A DNA stretch of 64,000 nt from Phialocephala subalpina (Eukaryota; Ascomycota; Leotiomycetes; Helotiales; Mollisiaceae): assembly GCA_900073065.1 (NCBI GenBank), contig FJOG01000016.1:434001-498000 (forward strand). Reading direction: 5' to 3'. Every line of letters starts with the position of its first letter. The stretch's first letter is position 1. The notes below the pieces were generated by a model. The model worked only from the letters and a program-made list of their open reading frames with translations. It had not been told where the DNA came from and ran no database searches. Shown here one piece after another: positions 20,676 through 33,825 of the stretch. The translations under genes were made by a program, and so were the position numbers.

Positions 20676-22427
20676 ATGGGTAACTCTCCAAGAGACACAA
20701 CCAAGAAGGGTGACTCGACGTCGCCTGTACAACCCAATGCTGAACCTCCAAAGACGCATGGTAAGTAATCAATCAATGTCTTGCTTGCCTCGTTCCTTCC
20801 ATCCTTGCGACGGCGATGCCTGCAAAGGCTTGTCGCTTTCCTTTCGTGGAGGCGTCTTTGCGACAACGACAGCGCTAACATGAATACATTCTCAACAGAC
20901 GGCGACTCGAAGCCCGAAGACGCTGTAAAGCTAGAAACTACGAATACAGAGCCACTCGCTCCTCCTCCGCGACCCGCACCACAGGTATCGAATACCCCCG
21001 ACTACTTCTCAGGAAACCACGGTCTTTCCCACGAAACCAATCCCTTCGAATTCTCTTTCGCCAACGGTCAACAAGTCCAGACACCTGGTGGTACAAAGCT
21101 ACCTTCGGTCGCTGCGTTGACCTCGCCAGCAGGCATATTAGGATCAGGAACAACACCCAACTTCTGGGGAGGCCTGCGGTCGGGACCTCTGAGTCCTGCC
21201 ATGTTATCAGGTCCTCAAAAGGAAGACTACTTCAGTGACGGACATCATCTTCGAGGCGGATTCCCTACACCCAATGAATCCAGTCTCAGATCTGGCCTGA
21301 CACCTGGTGGCGGTGGTTCTATGTTTCCTGAGCCATCTCCAAACTCTCAAGCCTTATTCAGTCAGCTTGCTTCCGGTGGCGCTACACCGACTACTCTCGA
21401 CTTTCATCGCACTGCTATGAATGCTGCTGCTGTTCAGAAGAGAGACGCGGTCCAGGCACAGCCAAACATCACCTCCCAACCCCAAGACATTCCCAATGGT
21501 ATGGAAGTGAAGCCTCCTATGCAAGGTCACTTCGATCAACACGACGCCAACGACGCTGCTAATGGTCTTTTCTTGCTCGCTCAAGCTCGCAACGGACCAC
21601 AACCAACTAATCACTACACTATGGCGCCACAACCAATGCCTGTTCATGCTCATCCTCAAATGCAGATGGGCGGTCAGTCATCAGAAACGTCTCCGAATAT
21701 GGTCAACCGAAATGGTGGATCCATCAGCACTACCTCTGGTCGTGGTGCCAGTGAGATGAGCGGGTTCTCTGATGAGAACGAACCAAACAGACCAAATACA
21801 CGTGGCAAGGGCAAGCGAAATTCCACCCAAGAGACTGCTCCAGTCAATGGTCGAAGAAAAGCCGACGCACCTGCCTCAAAGGGTCCTGCCAACAAGAAGT
21901 CGAAAGCCAACAACGGTAATTCGATGAGCATGGAGCCTCCGTCTGATGATGAGCAAGATGAGAACAAGGGCGACGAGTACCATGCCAACGGCAAGAAGAT
22001 GACCGACGAGGAGAAGAGAAAGAACTTCCTTGAACGTAACAGGTAAGGGCTTCGTGCCCATACTTTCTAATTGTTCTAACGTGTTACTAGGGTCGCTGCC
22101 TTGAAGTGCAGACAGAGAAAGAAGCAATGGCTCCAGAATCTTCAACAGAAGGTCGAGATCTACACCGCCGAAAATGACAGTCTCAACGCTCAATTATCAG
22201 CACTACGTGACGAGGTTGTCAATCTCAAGACAATTCTCGTAGCTCATAAGGATTGCCCGGTCTCCCAACAGCAAGGTATTGCCGGAATGGGCATGCACCA
22301 GATGTTGGAAGGAACTTACGGCCAGGTCCAAAACGGCCAAATGAATCCCTACGGCATGGCCGGCATGACTCCTCAGCAACAACAGCAGGTTATGGCTGGT
22401 CAGGGCATGCAACGACGATACTCATAA
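20676..22427 (+). CDS. atf1: Atf1/AtfA-type bZIP stress transcription factor
   Basis: Exons 20676-20760, 20899-22042 and 22091-22427 give 521 residues (MGNSPRDTTKKGDSTSPVQP onward). The N-terminal half shows the Aft1 signature regions: VSNTPDYFSGNHGLSHETNP with FEFSFANG (OSA-like), then TKLPSVAALTSPAGILGSGT with PNFWGGLRSGPLSPAML (HRA-like). The bZIP lies at about 395-465: RNFLERNR-VAALKCRQRKK has the N-x7-R pattern typical of ATF/CREB proteins (the intron splits the Arg410 codon), followed by a leucine-zipper stretch (LQQKVEIYTAENDSLNAQLS). The C-terminus is Met/Gln-rich. Family knowledge: fungal Atf1/AtfA acts in the nucleus downstream of the Hog1/Sty1 MAP kinase in osmotic and oxidative stress, conidial tolerance and development. 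The Ser/Pro-rich N-terminal region holds several SP/TP sites, as expected for a MAPK target. Confidence 0.93.
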
Positions 22428-25400
22428 TACCTTCTCTTCTTACATGTACGATTACGGAGGAAGGTTTGATGGGGAACAAAAGTTTTGTGAAGAGTAAAAT
22501 GGGAAGCAACGGTAATCACCTTCCCGGGTTGGGATATTCATGGCTGGAGTTCAGCTTCGAACCCATCAGCACTTTGGGTGGTCGTCGTCGACCATGGTCA
22601 TCTTGTGCTACGACAAAATACATATACTGGCGTTCCGGAAAACGTCGTTCGGAAACTATACACACTGTAGAATAGTCATTCCTTTCTTGCCTCGTCAATG
22701 TCTTTCTGCATTGCAACTTGGTCTGGGTTCGGGTTGTCTGGGTTTCTTGCGCTCTTGTACATATTCTCCTCACGTATACGCATGAGTTCATCATTGGACT
22801 GGCGTTGAGGCTCAAGGGTTTGTTTTTGCCTGCAATTTTCCTGCTGCTGCTGCTGCTGCTTCTGTCGCTGGCTGGCTACTGGCTGGACGGACTGGCGTTA
22901 GGAGGAATTGGTTGATATTATGGACGAGGGTAATGAGGGGTGACGATTTTGCGTTCGTGTATTACCGTAGAAGCAGAGCAGTACAGGCAACAATGAGAAT
23001 AAATACGATCATAAATTTTAGTGTCTCGAAAGACTGATGCACCAGATGTAGTAGATGGCTTTGAACGCTGGGTACATTTGCCTAAGTTTTGACAGCAAGT
23101 ACACTTGCGAAGTTCCTGTTTCGTTTAGATACATCTTTATTCTGAGATTTTGTGTTTCGTTATAGACTCGAGTTTGCAGTTCGAGTGAGCCACTTGGATC
23201 GCCTTTTTTCGAAGTTTTCTTCATCGTTTCATTCTCGCCAGCTTTCGAATTCGGAAGCATCGTCGTCGCCGAGGCGACTGATTTATCTGACCCCACGATG
23301 ATCTTCTTGTGGATTGAGCAGCTATTCAGGTTTGATCTTTTACTTCATGCTTCGATGAATCGAAACCGAGGGAACGATGACAACCTTATTTTGAAGCTCG
23401 GGATGAGTCAAGACCTCAGGCTGTGAAGTAGAGCGTATAAGGCGAATTCTGGAAGAAAGATTCGCGAGCGCAAGAGGAGTGGGATGCTTTGCACCAACAA
23501 CATCATCAGATGAGACCAGGCTTCATTTCTCTCCGCAGTAGAGGACTTTGGAAGGTGAAAGGACGAATCATGAGTTTAAATTTAAGAGGTGGGGTAAGAG
23601 GTGGGAGATTTTGAGGGGTATATTTGGTTGTGTGACCTCTTGGCTGAAGCTCTGGGAAACCGAATTTTCTTTCAGAAGGGAGCTGTTATTCGCGGAAAGG
23701 ATAGATTCTGAGACATGGCACAACTTCCAATTTCCTTGATAATGTGGTTAAAGCACTACAGTAAGTACTTCTCCTCCCTCCCTACATTATGAACCAAAAT
23801 GGGAGCTTAAAATACCAGAGAACAAACTACAGGTACCATTCTTTCCTTCTCTGGGTCACGAATTCAGGCCGTCCATCTTGGTGGTTTGGAAGCAGGTATA
23901 GGCTGGTTGACGCGGGGTGTGAGTTCGTCCTCTCTTGAGGGTCTGGAGGGAAGTTGAGGAAGGTTTGATGATGGTTAGGGCGGAACATCGACGCTTAGTA
24001 ATGCGGATGATGCTTCTTAGAGGAGGGAGGTGGCTATGATTTTGGTTTTGATCGAGGATCCGGAAGTGGGGCTTGCTTTGTGTGAGGCTGGATCGGGACA
24101 TGGTATGGCTACCTTTCAAAGCCTCCTCTTTGCATCAAAAGTTTCAACCCAAAGGAACAGGCACACTAACCCGAACGTTTTGATCAGACTATCCCGCCAT
24201 CTGCGGCGTACCAATAAACGACATCTTCGCAGCCGTGCTAAGTTTGTAGACTGCAGGATTGAGGCTCGCTTGCCACCTACTCTTTTTAATTACTGGGATG
24301 GCTTAAGAATTTGCTACCGAGATCATTCACAGAGCTAGATTGACAAAATCAAACCTAATTAAAGGTGGCAAATCTGCTCAAAGATGAAAGCAGCCTGTAC
24401 AATGCAGTTCATCATGATAAATCCATAATGGTGCCGTATTTCTGAAGTGAGAGCAATGGTAGTGAAGGTGAGCGGATCATTGTGACCTCTAGATGGTGGC
24501 ATGGTGATGTCCTCGACTTTTGAGGACGGCAAGTTTGTGAAAAACCACCACAAGTACCTCCGTACTCGGTTTGATGTGTCATTCCAAGTTGCCAAGTTTT
24601 TCAACGACTTGTAATCAACGCAATATACGAAATAATGGGGCTGTGAAGAATGTTGGTATAGTTTGTTGAAGAGGAAAGGATCAAATGGACTATTTGTGGG
24701 GGGTAATACACTCACTGCTTCCCAATCCATTGCAGGTCTAAATGTAACAGCGGGCGCTTGCAAAATTACAACAGATCCACAACCCGAGATCCCGATGCAA
24801 GGCATTACAGGTCACCCGTCACGCAGCATTGACTGCCAACACACCTACGGTATGTCACGTATCTCTAGCGCTGTCTACAACGCTATAGGCCGAATCGGAG
24901 AACATCATTGGCATTCTTGCAGCAACTATATCTCGGAAACGTTGACATGAATTCAGATCCAATACTTCATTACTAACGTCCACTCGCACGCTGCCTGGCT
25001 GAAGAGCGAGAAGATCAGGGGCTACTTTGTTGGCCAAGAAGCAGAGTTATAAAGCGGACCTGTGATACATGTTGAGTGGCTAGAATGCACAAAATACTTA
25101 TGACATATCACTGTCCCCATTATTGACCTCAGTTGTTTGTTTTCAATGGATTGGTACGCTATGCAGCTCTCAAAGGGTCCACGTTGACTTGCATACTGGC
25201 ACGTGATGTAGTAAAAAGCAAGTAAAGACATTGATGGCTCAGTATGTATCTTAAGACTTTCAAGATAAGAAAACGATGTCTGAACTCCATGAATAGCCGT
25301 TAGTGTATGGTGTAAAATGGGATACTTGTCCCCTCTTCAAGTTCATGAAATAGACTTTTTCTCCGTCGTCATTGAGAAAGTGCTTTGGTTCCGTTCACAG

Positions 25401-25890
25401 AACATCTGACTTAGACGAGACAACATAAATAACAACACTCTGTAGTACAATACAATCAATTGAACGTATTGGATCCTGTATTTTTTTTATCTGATTGTCT
25501 GTCCCACTTGCAATATAAATTTGAAGGTCCGAGGACAGTCGTTCCTCCCCCAGATCATCGACATTCGCTTAGGGTTTAGCGCGCAGAAGGCGCGATGATA
25601 CTTGACAAGGGTAAGAAATAGAAGGCAGCTCTCATCAGCCTCCTCAACTTTCAATTCTCCTACTTCCGCTTCACGACTTTGCTCCATCGGCGGCAGGTAT
25701 TTCGCCATTCAGACTGCTCATCACCCACCGATACAGAGATTGTCGCCTATACACATTTATTGCCGCGGGCGGTACATACCCGTTCATCAACGCCACTGCA
25801 TGATCTGTCACGAAATATTGCCCCTTCAATCCTCAACGCTCGCCCGCCAACCCGTCGCATCTCGAACGACAGCCTACACACTTCCTCAAG
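22428..25890. other. Intergenic region between atf1 and the Btz gene
   Basis: About 3.5 kb. Holds the atf1 3' flank, a CTG run at 22841-22860, and a minus-strand open frame at 23018-23296 (NSKAGENETMKKTSKKGDPS, LQTRVYNETQNLRIKMYLNE) with mild coding character but no good start. The region from about 25,500 is the Btz gene promoter. No supported gene. Confidence 0.4.
22841..22860 (+). repeat. CTG trinucleotide run
   Basis: Six full CTG units plus a partial one, in the 3' flank of atf1, outside any supported ORF. Confidence 0.9.
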
Positions 25891-28115
25891 ATGGTTCACC
25901 GACGCAGGAAGGACATAGCTGCCATTCGAAGGCGGGTTGAGGACGAAGGCGATGAGGAAGGAGGACCTGATCTTGCGGACCTGGATGATGATTCTCTGAG
26001 TGAGGGGTCGTTAATAAGTGATGAGGATGACGCACAGGAAGGGGACGAAGTCAGCACAATTGGAGCAGCTCCCGCTGATCCTTCCGAGCTACCGAAGCTG
26101 AATGGAAATGGCCAGAGACAACCTAAAGATGTCAAGCAGCCTTCGACCAACGGCGTTACGGAGGGAACCAAGAAACCGCTTACAAACGGTACTAGTGATA
26201 TGGATTTGATGCTGAATGGTCTCAAGCTTTCAGATCAGAATGGAGCTGTTGAGGAAGTCAACTATGAGGATCTGCAGGAGGATGAAGAGGATCAGATCCC
26301 GTCACCAGCAGTTGTAAACTCAACTGCGCAGATGGATCGACCACAAGAGCTACCTCACGAGCGCCGACGAAGAGAACACGAGGAATACAAGAAGAAGCGG
26401 GATGCAGATCCAGCATTTGTACCCAACAGGGGAGCTTTCTTCATGCATGACCACCGTCATTCTGGTCCTGCTGCAAATGGATTCCGCCCCTTTGGCAGAG
26501 GTCGAGGTCGAGGAAGACCAGGCATTGGCGGCCCATTTGCGCCATCTAAGTATGTTATGATAACCTTTTGCAGCTGTACAGCTTGATCCTAATGATATCT
26601 AGTCAAATGCCTCAATCCTTCGAACCTACTGATGCTCCCTGGACACACGACATGCACGAAGTCATAACTGAGCCTAGTCCTCGAAACCTCCAGGCATCCA
26701 ACTATTCCAATGGCGGCTCGCATATGCCCTCACGAGTACCTGTTAGTACTTCGAAAGCAGCTCCCGTAAATCGAGCGCTCTCGGTCACAAAACATGTCGG
26801 AAATGTCCAAGTACGAGTGCTGTTGTCCACAATGAAGGAGCCTATCGTATTTCCTGGAATTCCATGGAAGCAATACACCCGTCTACCAGATCATCGTCCA
26901 CCGTTGCGCCGCGACAAACCTGTTCGGATTTCCCTTCCAAATCATCCACCACGTTATATATTCCCTGCGGTTGACAGGTCCTTCATATTTATTCCTCGGG
27001 CTATGAGACCAAACCAGCAAGGTTTTGGTGGTCGTGGCAGAGGACGATCGGTACTTGGCTCTATCGGAGGATACTCTAGAAGAACAAGTGTATTTGGTGG
27101 CAGTATGTTCGGCAGTGCATACTCTCCCAGTGTGGCTATGAGTCGCCGTTCATCGCTTGCTCGCGAGATCAACCGGGACAGCATTGTCTCACCCACTGGC
27201 TCGACGATGTCACGTCAACAACTGACCTTGGATCCAGTTCGACCAGTTCCAGTCGTCAAATTGCCTCCAGCAAGCCAATCAATCCAGCCACCACACCTAC
27301 AGAGTGCCGATGCCGTCTATACAAATGGCTCACCACAAGCATCGAATTCGATCGATGACCTTCCTCGACCACAGACATACCCACTTCCTCAGAAGCCTAC
27401 GTTCCGTGAGAATCGACCAAATCCTATTCCGATGCATCAACCTCGTCCTCAAAAGGCGGTGTCAGTTGCAGATATTGAATCACCTGCGACCTTATCATTC
27501 AACCCCCCTCAACAACAATCACAGCAGCCATTCCACCAACAAGTACCCATTCAGGTCAACGGCAACAACTATCAGCATGATAATATGCTACATTCACGAA
27601 ACCCTTCATACCCGAGTCAAGCTTCGACTGGTACCCCATTATCACAAATTCCCGAAAGAGCCATTCATGCGCAACCTTTCCAGCCGAACCCCTATCAACA
27701 ACCACCGCAAAACTTTTACCCTCAACAGTTCCATGTTATGCCACCACCACAAGGATACTACTACCCACAAACGTTTAATCAGCCGATGGCACCACCAGGT
27801 GGAGCGCCTCAATTCATACCGTCTCAGCCGCAGCAGCAACAATCATACCCTCCTCAAGGACCACAGCAGTCAGACAATAACAGTTCGCAAGGAGCTCCCG
27901 CGAACTTGGTGGCCCAAGAAGTCAATGGCATGGTGTACTATTACGATGCTGCACAAATTCCTGCTGTTGCGAGCTTCCCGGCGTTCCAACCTCCTCCGTC
28001 ATATCCGATGCAGCAAGTTGGTGGCGTGGTAGGGATGGGTGGCATGATGACACCGAGTCCAGATGGGTTCTACTATCCACAGGCGCCTCAAGGCGTGGTC
28101 TACTACCCACAGTAG
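25891..28115 (+). CDS. Btz-domain protein (Barentsz/CASC3-like, eIF4AIII-binding)
   Basis: Exons 25891-26549 and 26603-28115 (53-nt intron) give 723 residues. The N-terminus is basic (MVHRRRKDIAAIRRRVEDEG) and then acidic. The Btz (SELOR) signature lies at about 154-236 and is cut by the intron: PHERRRREHEEYKKKR, DADPAFVPNRGAFFMHDHR, a Gly-Arg repeat (FGRGRGRGRPG), then APWTHDMHE after the splice. In animals Barentsz/CASC3 clamps eIF4AIII on RNA as the fourth exon-junction-complex core subunit. Further on are RISLPNHPPRYIFPAVDRSF, an RG patch and a long Pro/Gln/Tyr-rich disordered tail. I infer an RNA-binding EJC or mRNA-localisation factor. The tail composition suggests condensate or RNP-granule behaviour, which is inference. 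The start follows a clear leader and is the first ATG in frame. Confidence 0.88.
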
Positions 28116-29665
28116 ATGTCTCTCCGGCGACTGTTATATTCTCTTTAATGCTTTCAGCGATCTTGTCCTGGTCATGATGGGTTTCATTGTGCGTTTTGGA
28201 AGCGTTGCTGCTATTTTCTCCATTGCCGTTTTCTGCAGAAAAGATATCTTGCGTTGTCGACAATCTTCGAAAGAAGGTTCTATTGGTTGTCCTATCGGTT
28301 CCCCTGACACTCTTTGTTGTCATATTGGGGTATCATTAAGGGCTGCAACTGGTCTCGGGTCATGCATTCAGCTACATGCTTTTCAGCTGGGTGCAATTTC
28401 AGTATCTGGGCGGTTGCATGATGGTATTCTTCATCATTGTTGTTTAAGAAAGATTCCTCTGATGCATTCCTCTCGGCCCAACGTTGGCTTTGGGTGTGGG
28501 CGGCGAGTAGAGTTAGGTGGTTGTAGTGTAGTCTTAAACAAGGAGCAATTCAGTGGATGACATTGGTTAAGAAACGACTTTCCCGGTCTGTGCATGTTTG
28601 AGAAAGATATCGGTGAGGCCCTTTGCCTTGATGTTGCGAACGATGTGATGAAGCCAGTAGGAGCCTGAAATGAGACCATGCCAAAGGGAGCCAGAGCCTG
28701 GCGAGAATGGGTATCAGGCAGCGGCTTCCTTTCGTACTATAAGCCTTCAAAAGTGGTGGCCACGTTGCCGACAATGTCTCGGATTACCTCATCATCCTAA
28801 ATCTTGAGGTGATTTGAATCCTACCAAAGGTGCTTCGGGATCCTTGAGATATCATTGAACATTCGCAGAACTACCAGCCTATATTTGCTGGTAGCTATAG
28901 GAACAAAGGTGGACGATGTTTCGGGTCTGATTCTCCCGGCCTTACGGGCGTTGCGGTGAGTTTCGAGAGAAGGCAAGATAGGGGAAGCAAAGGATTGGAA
29001 AGTAGGAGTAGAATTCATCATCCAGAGAGATAAATAATAACTTGAAACTCGAACCGCGTGTTATAGTGAGCATCTTGAATCCTATTCACCTCCTCCGTCG
29101 TACGTATGCTCAGGTCCTCGTACGCCCTCGTGACTCGGACTCCCCAAAGTCTTATCCGGCTTTAGCGAGTGGTCACGGCGACATCAGTACCCTTGCGTCA
29201 GCTTCTCCAACTCCAAGAAACACCAACAACGATTAATACAACGCCCAAACTCCATAAAGAAGTCTAAAATCTTCCATCTTCCATCTTGCATCATCTGCCT
29301 CTTTATTTTTGCCTTCGACTTTCCGGGCTCTTCTGGAAGTTGATTTGTCGTCTTGCTTGCGTAGCCTAGTCCTGCCTATCAAGCTCGCCTCACGAGGTGC
29401 GCTAACCGTTATCGAGCTCCCTCCAGGCATCTAACATCCCCCTCTCCATCTTCCCACCTTCGACTTCTTCCTTCCATCATCACCAAGATCAACCCACCAC
29501 CCACCCCATCTTGATCTTCCTCGATCATCGCAACAATTATCCTTCGTATCAACGAAGGCTTCGTACGCTGAACGGTCTACAGTCTGTCCTCCCATCCTGA
29601 TACAGTCGCTGCCGTCACCGCTTGAGCTCATAGCTGACACACTTCAAGCCTTCATCATAGCAATT
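28116..29665. other. Intergenic region upstream of nbr1
   Basis: About 1.5 kb: Btz 3' flank, then a C/T-rich block from about 29,240 to 29,640 that is the likely nbr1 promoter and leader. No supported gene. Confidence 0.5.
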
Positions 29666-32345
29666 ATGGCGTCGACCTCCGCTACTAACCAGGACACTCT
29701 GGTGACCTTGAAGATTAATATCGAGGGTACCAACCGTCGATTCAAGCTCCCTCTCAAGGATATGAACGCCACCTCTCTTCCCGATAAGGTATTCCTTCTA
29801 CGATGACGTTGTTTCGTATGGACATCGCTAATCTCTTTCTTGCACTCAGCTCCGATCCCTTCTTTCTATTCCGCCTTCTTCTGAAGTCGTCTTTCTCAGA
29901 TACTCCGACAGTGCCGCAGCCTTCATTGTCCTCGACGCAAACAATACCTCCGTCTACAAGCAACTCTATCGTGCTGCGAAGGCAAAGCTCAAGCTTCGTC
30001 TCAAGGTCACCGTCAAGGACAAGGAGCCCGTTACCCCAAAGCCAGCTACTGTCGAAGACGAGGAGCAAGAGCCCGCCCCAGTCAGCCCGGTCGTCGAACG
30101 TCAATCCATTGCCGAGACCCTCGTCGAGCCTACACCCCCAACCCCACAAGCTCCCTCTACCGTCGACTATTCCGAGAAGCCAACTTTCGCAGGTTCCGTT
30201 GCTGAACTTCAACGCGGATTCGAGGATTTGCTCATCAACAGCTCTCGCAACAGCTCTATCCCAGCCCTAGTCCCCAGCTGTGCTTTCCCTCCTGTGGTCA
30301 ACTCTTCGTGTTGCGTCCCAACTCCAGCAGGAAACTATCTCCACAACCGCGATACTGCAAGCATGTACCATCATAAGGAGGCTCCCAGAATGAATACCTG
30401 CTCAGGCACCGAGATCCCAGTCACTCGTGGCACTGCTGCCCGTGACAAGTGGTTTGCAGAGCTTGCGTCCCTCTCCAGCGAGCGCCGCAACCGCCCAGCC
30501 TCTGCTGAGACTGTCAGCGTGTTCACCGTCTATTGCAACAACTGCGACAGATCTATCCCCGATGTTCACTACCACTGCGGTACTTGCGAGGATGGTGACT
30601 TTGATCTCTGCCAATCTTGCGTTGACGATGGAGTTCTCTGCCAGGGTGAGGATCATTGGCTTCTCAAGCGCATCGTGAAGGACGGAAAGGTCATCAACAG
30701 CACCACTGAGACCATGCCTCCAAAGGTCAAGTCTGTCGAGAAAGCCATCTCGAACTTGCAAATTCCAGTTGCTACCCGCACCTGCAACTCCTGCATTCAA
30801 GGTACGTCATACATCTGTGATATTACATGATCATTTGCTAACATTGCAGCAGAGCTTACTGAGGAGAACTTCGTTACCTGCACTACATGCCCCGACTATG
30901 ACCTTTGCATCGCTTGTCATATCGGTATGGAGCATGGCCATCACCCCAAGCATGCTTTCGAGCCAGCCGTCGAGGATACCCAACTCAACATCATTGCCGA
31001 AACTCTTCTTGCCCCTGGCCGCAATGTTGGACACAATGCCATCTGCGATGGATGTGACAAGTACATCTATGGTGTCCGCCACAAGTGCCTTGACTGCCCA
31101 GACTGGGACTTCTGCTCGGCTTGCCAGCCCAACGCTTCCTTCATCCACGCTGGCCACCGCTTTGTCCCCATCTACGAACCCCTCCACGATCTTGCTGCCC
31201 TGTCGAGATCGTATGCTACCAAGGCTCGTCACCACGGCATCTACTGCGATGGCCCTCTTTGCAACAACTCCAATGGTACCCAATCTTACATCAAGGGTGA
31301 CCGATACAAGTGTGCCGTCTGCCACGATACCGACTTCTGTGCCAGCTGTGAGGCTAGCCCATCCAACCCACACAACAAGACCCACCCCCTCATCAAATTC
31401 AAGACTCCTGTCCGCAATGTGAGCGTCACCACTCTCGGTGATCACGAGGATGGTCAACGTATGCCAGTCATGGGTGACCGTCGTGGCCGCACCACACACA
31501 AGGCTACTGAGACTACCCCAGCTCAATCCACCAACGCTGCCACTCAGGTCCAGACTGTTGCTGACTTGCAACCCACTGAGCCCGTCAAGGCTGAGGAAGT
31601 TGAGGCCGAGAAGGTCCGTGAGATCAAGACCGAGGAGGCTAAGGAGCTTCCTGCCGCAGCTGTCAAGGAGGAATTGGTTGCTCACTTTGTCCGTGATGTC
31701 ATTGCTGATGGCACCACCCTTCCACCAAACTGTGTCTTCGAGCAGACTTGGTATCTCCGCAACGGTGGCAAGACCTCGTGGCCTGCTGGATGCACCGTCA
31801 AGTTCGTTGGTGGTGACAATATGTGCGCTGTTGACCCTGAGCACCCAGCCAGTGTTCACGAGCTCGTTTCTGCTGCTGAGAGCACTACCTGCTACACCGA
31901 AGTAGCTCCTGGTCAAGAGGCTGGCTTCACCGTCTTGATGAGAACTCCAGCCCGTGCGGGTAACAACATCTCGTACTGGCGTCTCACTGGCCCAGACGGA
32001 GAGAAGTTCGGCCACAGACTGTGGTGCGATGTCAACGTCAAGGAGCCCACACCTGTTATCAAGGAGCAACCCAAGGAGGAGACTGTCGAGCCTAAAATCG
32101 AGACCGAAGGTAGCCAGATGATCTTCCCCAAATTGGAGAAAGAATCACCAGCCTCTAGCATCCACGAGGAGGTCACTGCCGAGCCCGAGGTTGCTGAGGA
32201 CGAGGAGGAGTTCGAGGAGTTCGGTGAAGAGGTTCTCGAAGAGTCTGAGACCGATGATGGTTTCATGACTGACGAGGAGTACGATATCCTTGATGCTAGC
32301 GACGAGGAATTCCTCGCTGAGCAGGAGAAGATTGCCAAGAAGTAG
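29666..32345 (+). CDS. nbr1: NBR1-type selective autophagy receptor (PB1, four ZZ, FW)
   Basis: Exons 29666-29788, 29850-30801 and 30850-32345 give 856 residues. Domains: a PB1-like ubiquitin fold at about 10-95 (TLVTLKINIEGTNRRFKLPL, SSEVVFLRYSDSAAAFIVLD); four ZZ zinc fingers near 269-312, 352-400, 423-467 and 490-540, each with paired CxxC and a D-(F/Y/W)-D-x-C core (GDFDLCQSC, PDYDLCIAC, PDWDFCSAC, DTDFCASC); an NBR1-type FW domain at about 635-755 (DGTTLPPNCVFEQTWYLRNG, then KTSWPAG); and an acidic tail with YDIL at 836-839 inside DEEYDILDASDEE, a good LC3/Atg8-interacting (LIR) motif. Family knowledge: NBR1 proteins tether cargo to Atg8 on the phagophore; the FW domain binds cargo such as hydrolases in fungi. 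The second acceptor is a tandem GCAGCAG, so two in-frame isoforms differing by one Ala are possible. Confidence 0.92.
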
Positions 32346-33825
32346 ACTACCTACCTCTACAGCATCTCGATGGGAATATCTGGGGAAGGAAACGGACCGG
32401 AGGCGTAAGATTGTTAACCAAAGCTCTGGATAGCGGAATATGGGTGGTGCACAGGGGTTTACGGATGATTTTTTTCTTCTTATTTTTGCGGTCTGCTTTC
32501 GCATGTGTGTAATCCATGGGTCTCTCTTTTTCGCTCTCTATTTTGGACACTGAGGTCTACGTCTCACGGCAGAACACCTCCTCTTTCTCATGATTTTGGC
32601 TTCATTCTGTGAATCTTGACTCGGCTCTCCGGAGTAGAGTTGAGAGTTACGGAAAAGGGTCGCGGAAAAGAAGATACGAATGAACAAACAAACAACAGTC
32701 ACAATGAGGATCTCTTCTCTATCCATGCTTTGGGTTTGTTTGGTAGCAGCAAGCAATGAACTACATCAATGAATCTTTGTGTCTGAGAATACTGTGAATG
32801 TGATTATGCCTTTTGAGTAGTGGTTCTCGGAACTACTAACGTTAAGCATGCTTCATGTTGTATTCCTCAAAGCAAGTGCGGATTGGGATACACATGGCAA
32901 GTGTAAGGTGACCTGGCGCGAGGGTTGCGGCTTCTATCTTGGGGTGCCTTGCGCTGAAACTTCGTCGCGTATCCTTGAGTGAGGGAGCCTATTTTCAACA
33001 CAATCATTCTTCAACCCCGGCCGAGCCTCAGCCGAGGGGGTGGTAGGACAAACACTCCTCTGGTAAGATTGATTCATGCTAGTAGTGGAGGTCCTCTTGA
33101 ATACTGTCGACTTTCCTTGTCCCGTCTGAAAGGACCCGGTGGGTTGACGTTGTCAAGTCAGATTCTTCCATTTCACTGGACTCTGTACTCTACTCAGACT
33201 TGTTCTCGTTTTTTGCATATGCCTGTTCGATGAGCACGCTCTTTTATATCCTCCAGGCATTCTACCACCCATATTATCTTCTCTGTCACAGGTCCAGTCT
33301 GCAAGCCTCGTATTTGCGATGTTCATCTTTCATTCTCCTCAAAGCTGATCGATTCCGTTCGATTCTGTTATCCTCTTATCTTATATCATTCCAGAATCTG
33401 TGAATTTAAACCAAGTCTTGCGCTTTGGTGGAGTTGGAGGTCCAAGGTACACGACCTTGTCTCCTTCAATAAGTGTGAGGGTTTAAGATCCGGTAGCAGA
33501 ATCAACTTTGTAGGAAAATGCAGGGATAATTCTAGGCTCCTATGGTTGAAAGCACGCCATTGATTGTCCTTTAAATATATTGGTGCCTACAAACCGTGAG
33601 TACTTTCCATCAAACTCACAAGGTGAGAGCTTCAAAACATTGACATCTACACTCCAGTGCCACAGTTGGTCACTTTCACGGTGAGAGCACGAAATTTATT
33701 CGAGGCTCCGAGACTGCATGGTGAGCTCCTTGAGGTATGTGTTATCTAATCTAACAGGTGCCTGCGAAGCTTTCTTCATTTTCTCGATTCGACTGGGCTC
33801 GCGTTTGGAATGTAGATGGGAGACG
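32346..33825. other. Intergenic stretch after nbr1
   Basis: nbr1 3' flank followed by about 1.4 kb with no supported gene on either strand. Confidence 0.5.

Noticed and set aside
23018..23296. 92-codon minus-strand ORF in the atf1 3' flank
   Set aside because: Some coding character, but it begins with GTG, has no ATG in a useful place and no recognised motif.
27304..28032. 242-codon plus-strand ORF in another frame of the Btz gene
   Set aside because: Shadow of the Pro/Gln-rich tail; low-complexity His/Arg text.
30831..32069. 412-codon minus-strand ORF
   Set aside because: Exactly antisense to the NBR1 coding exon; it is open because of the G/C-rich third positions of the real gene.
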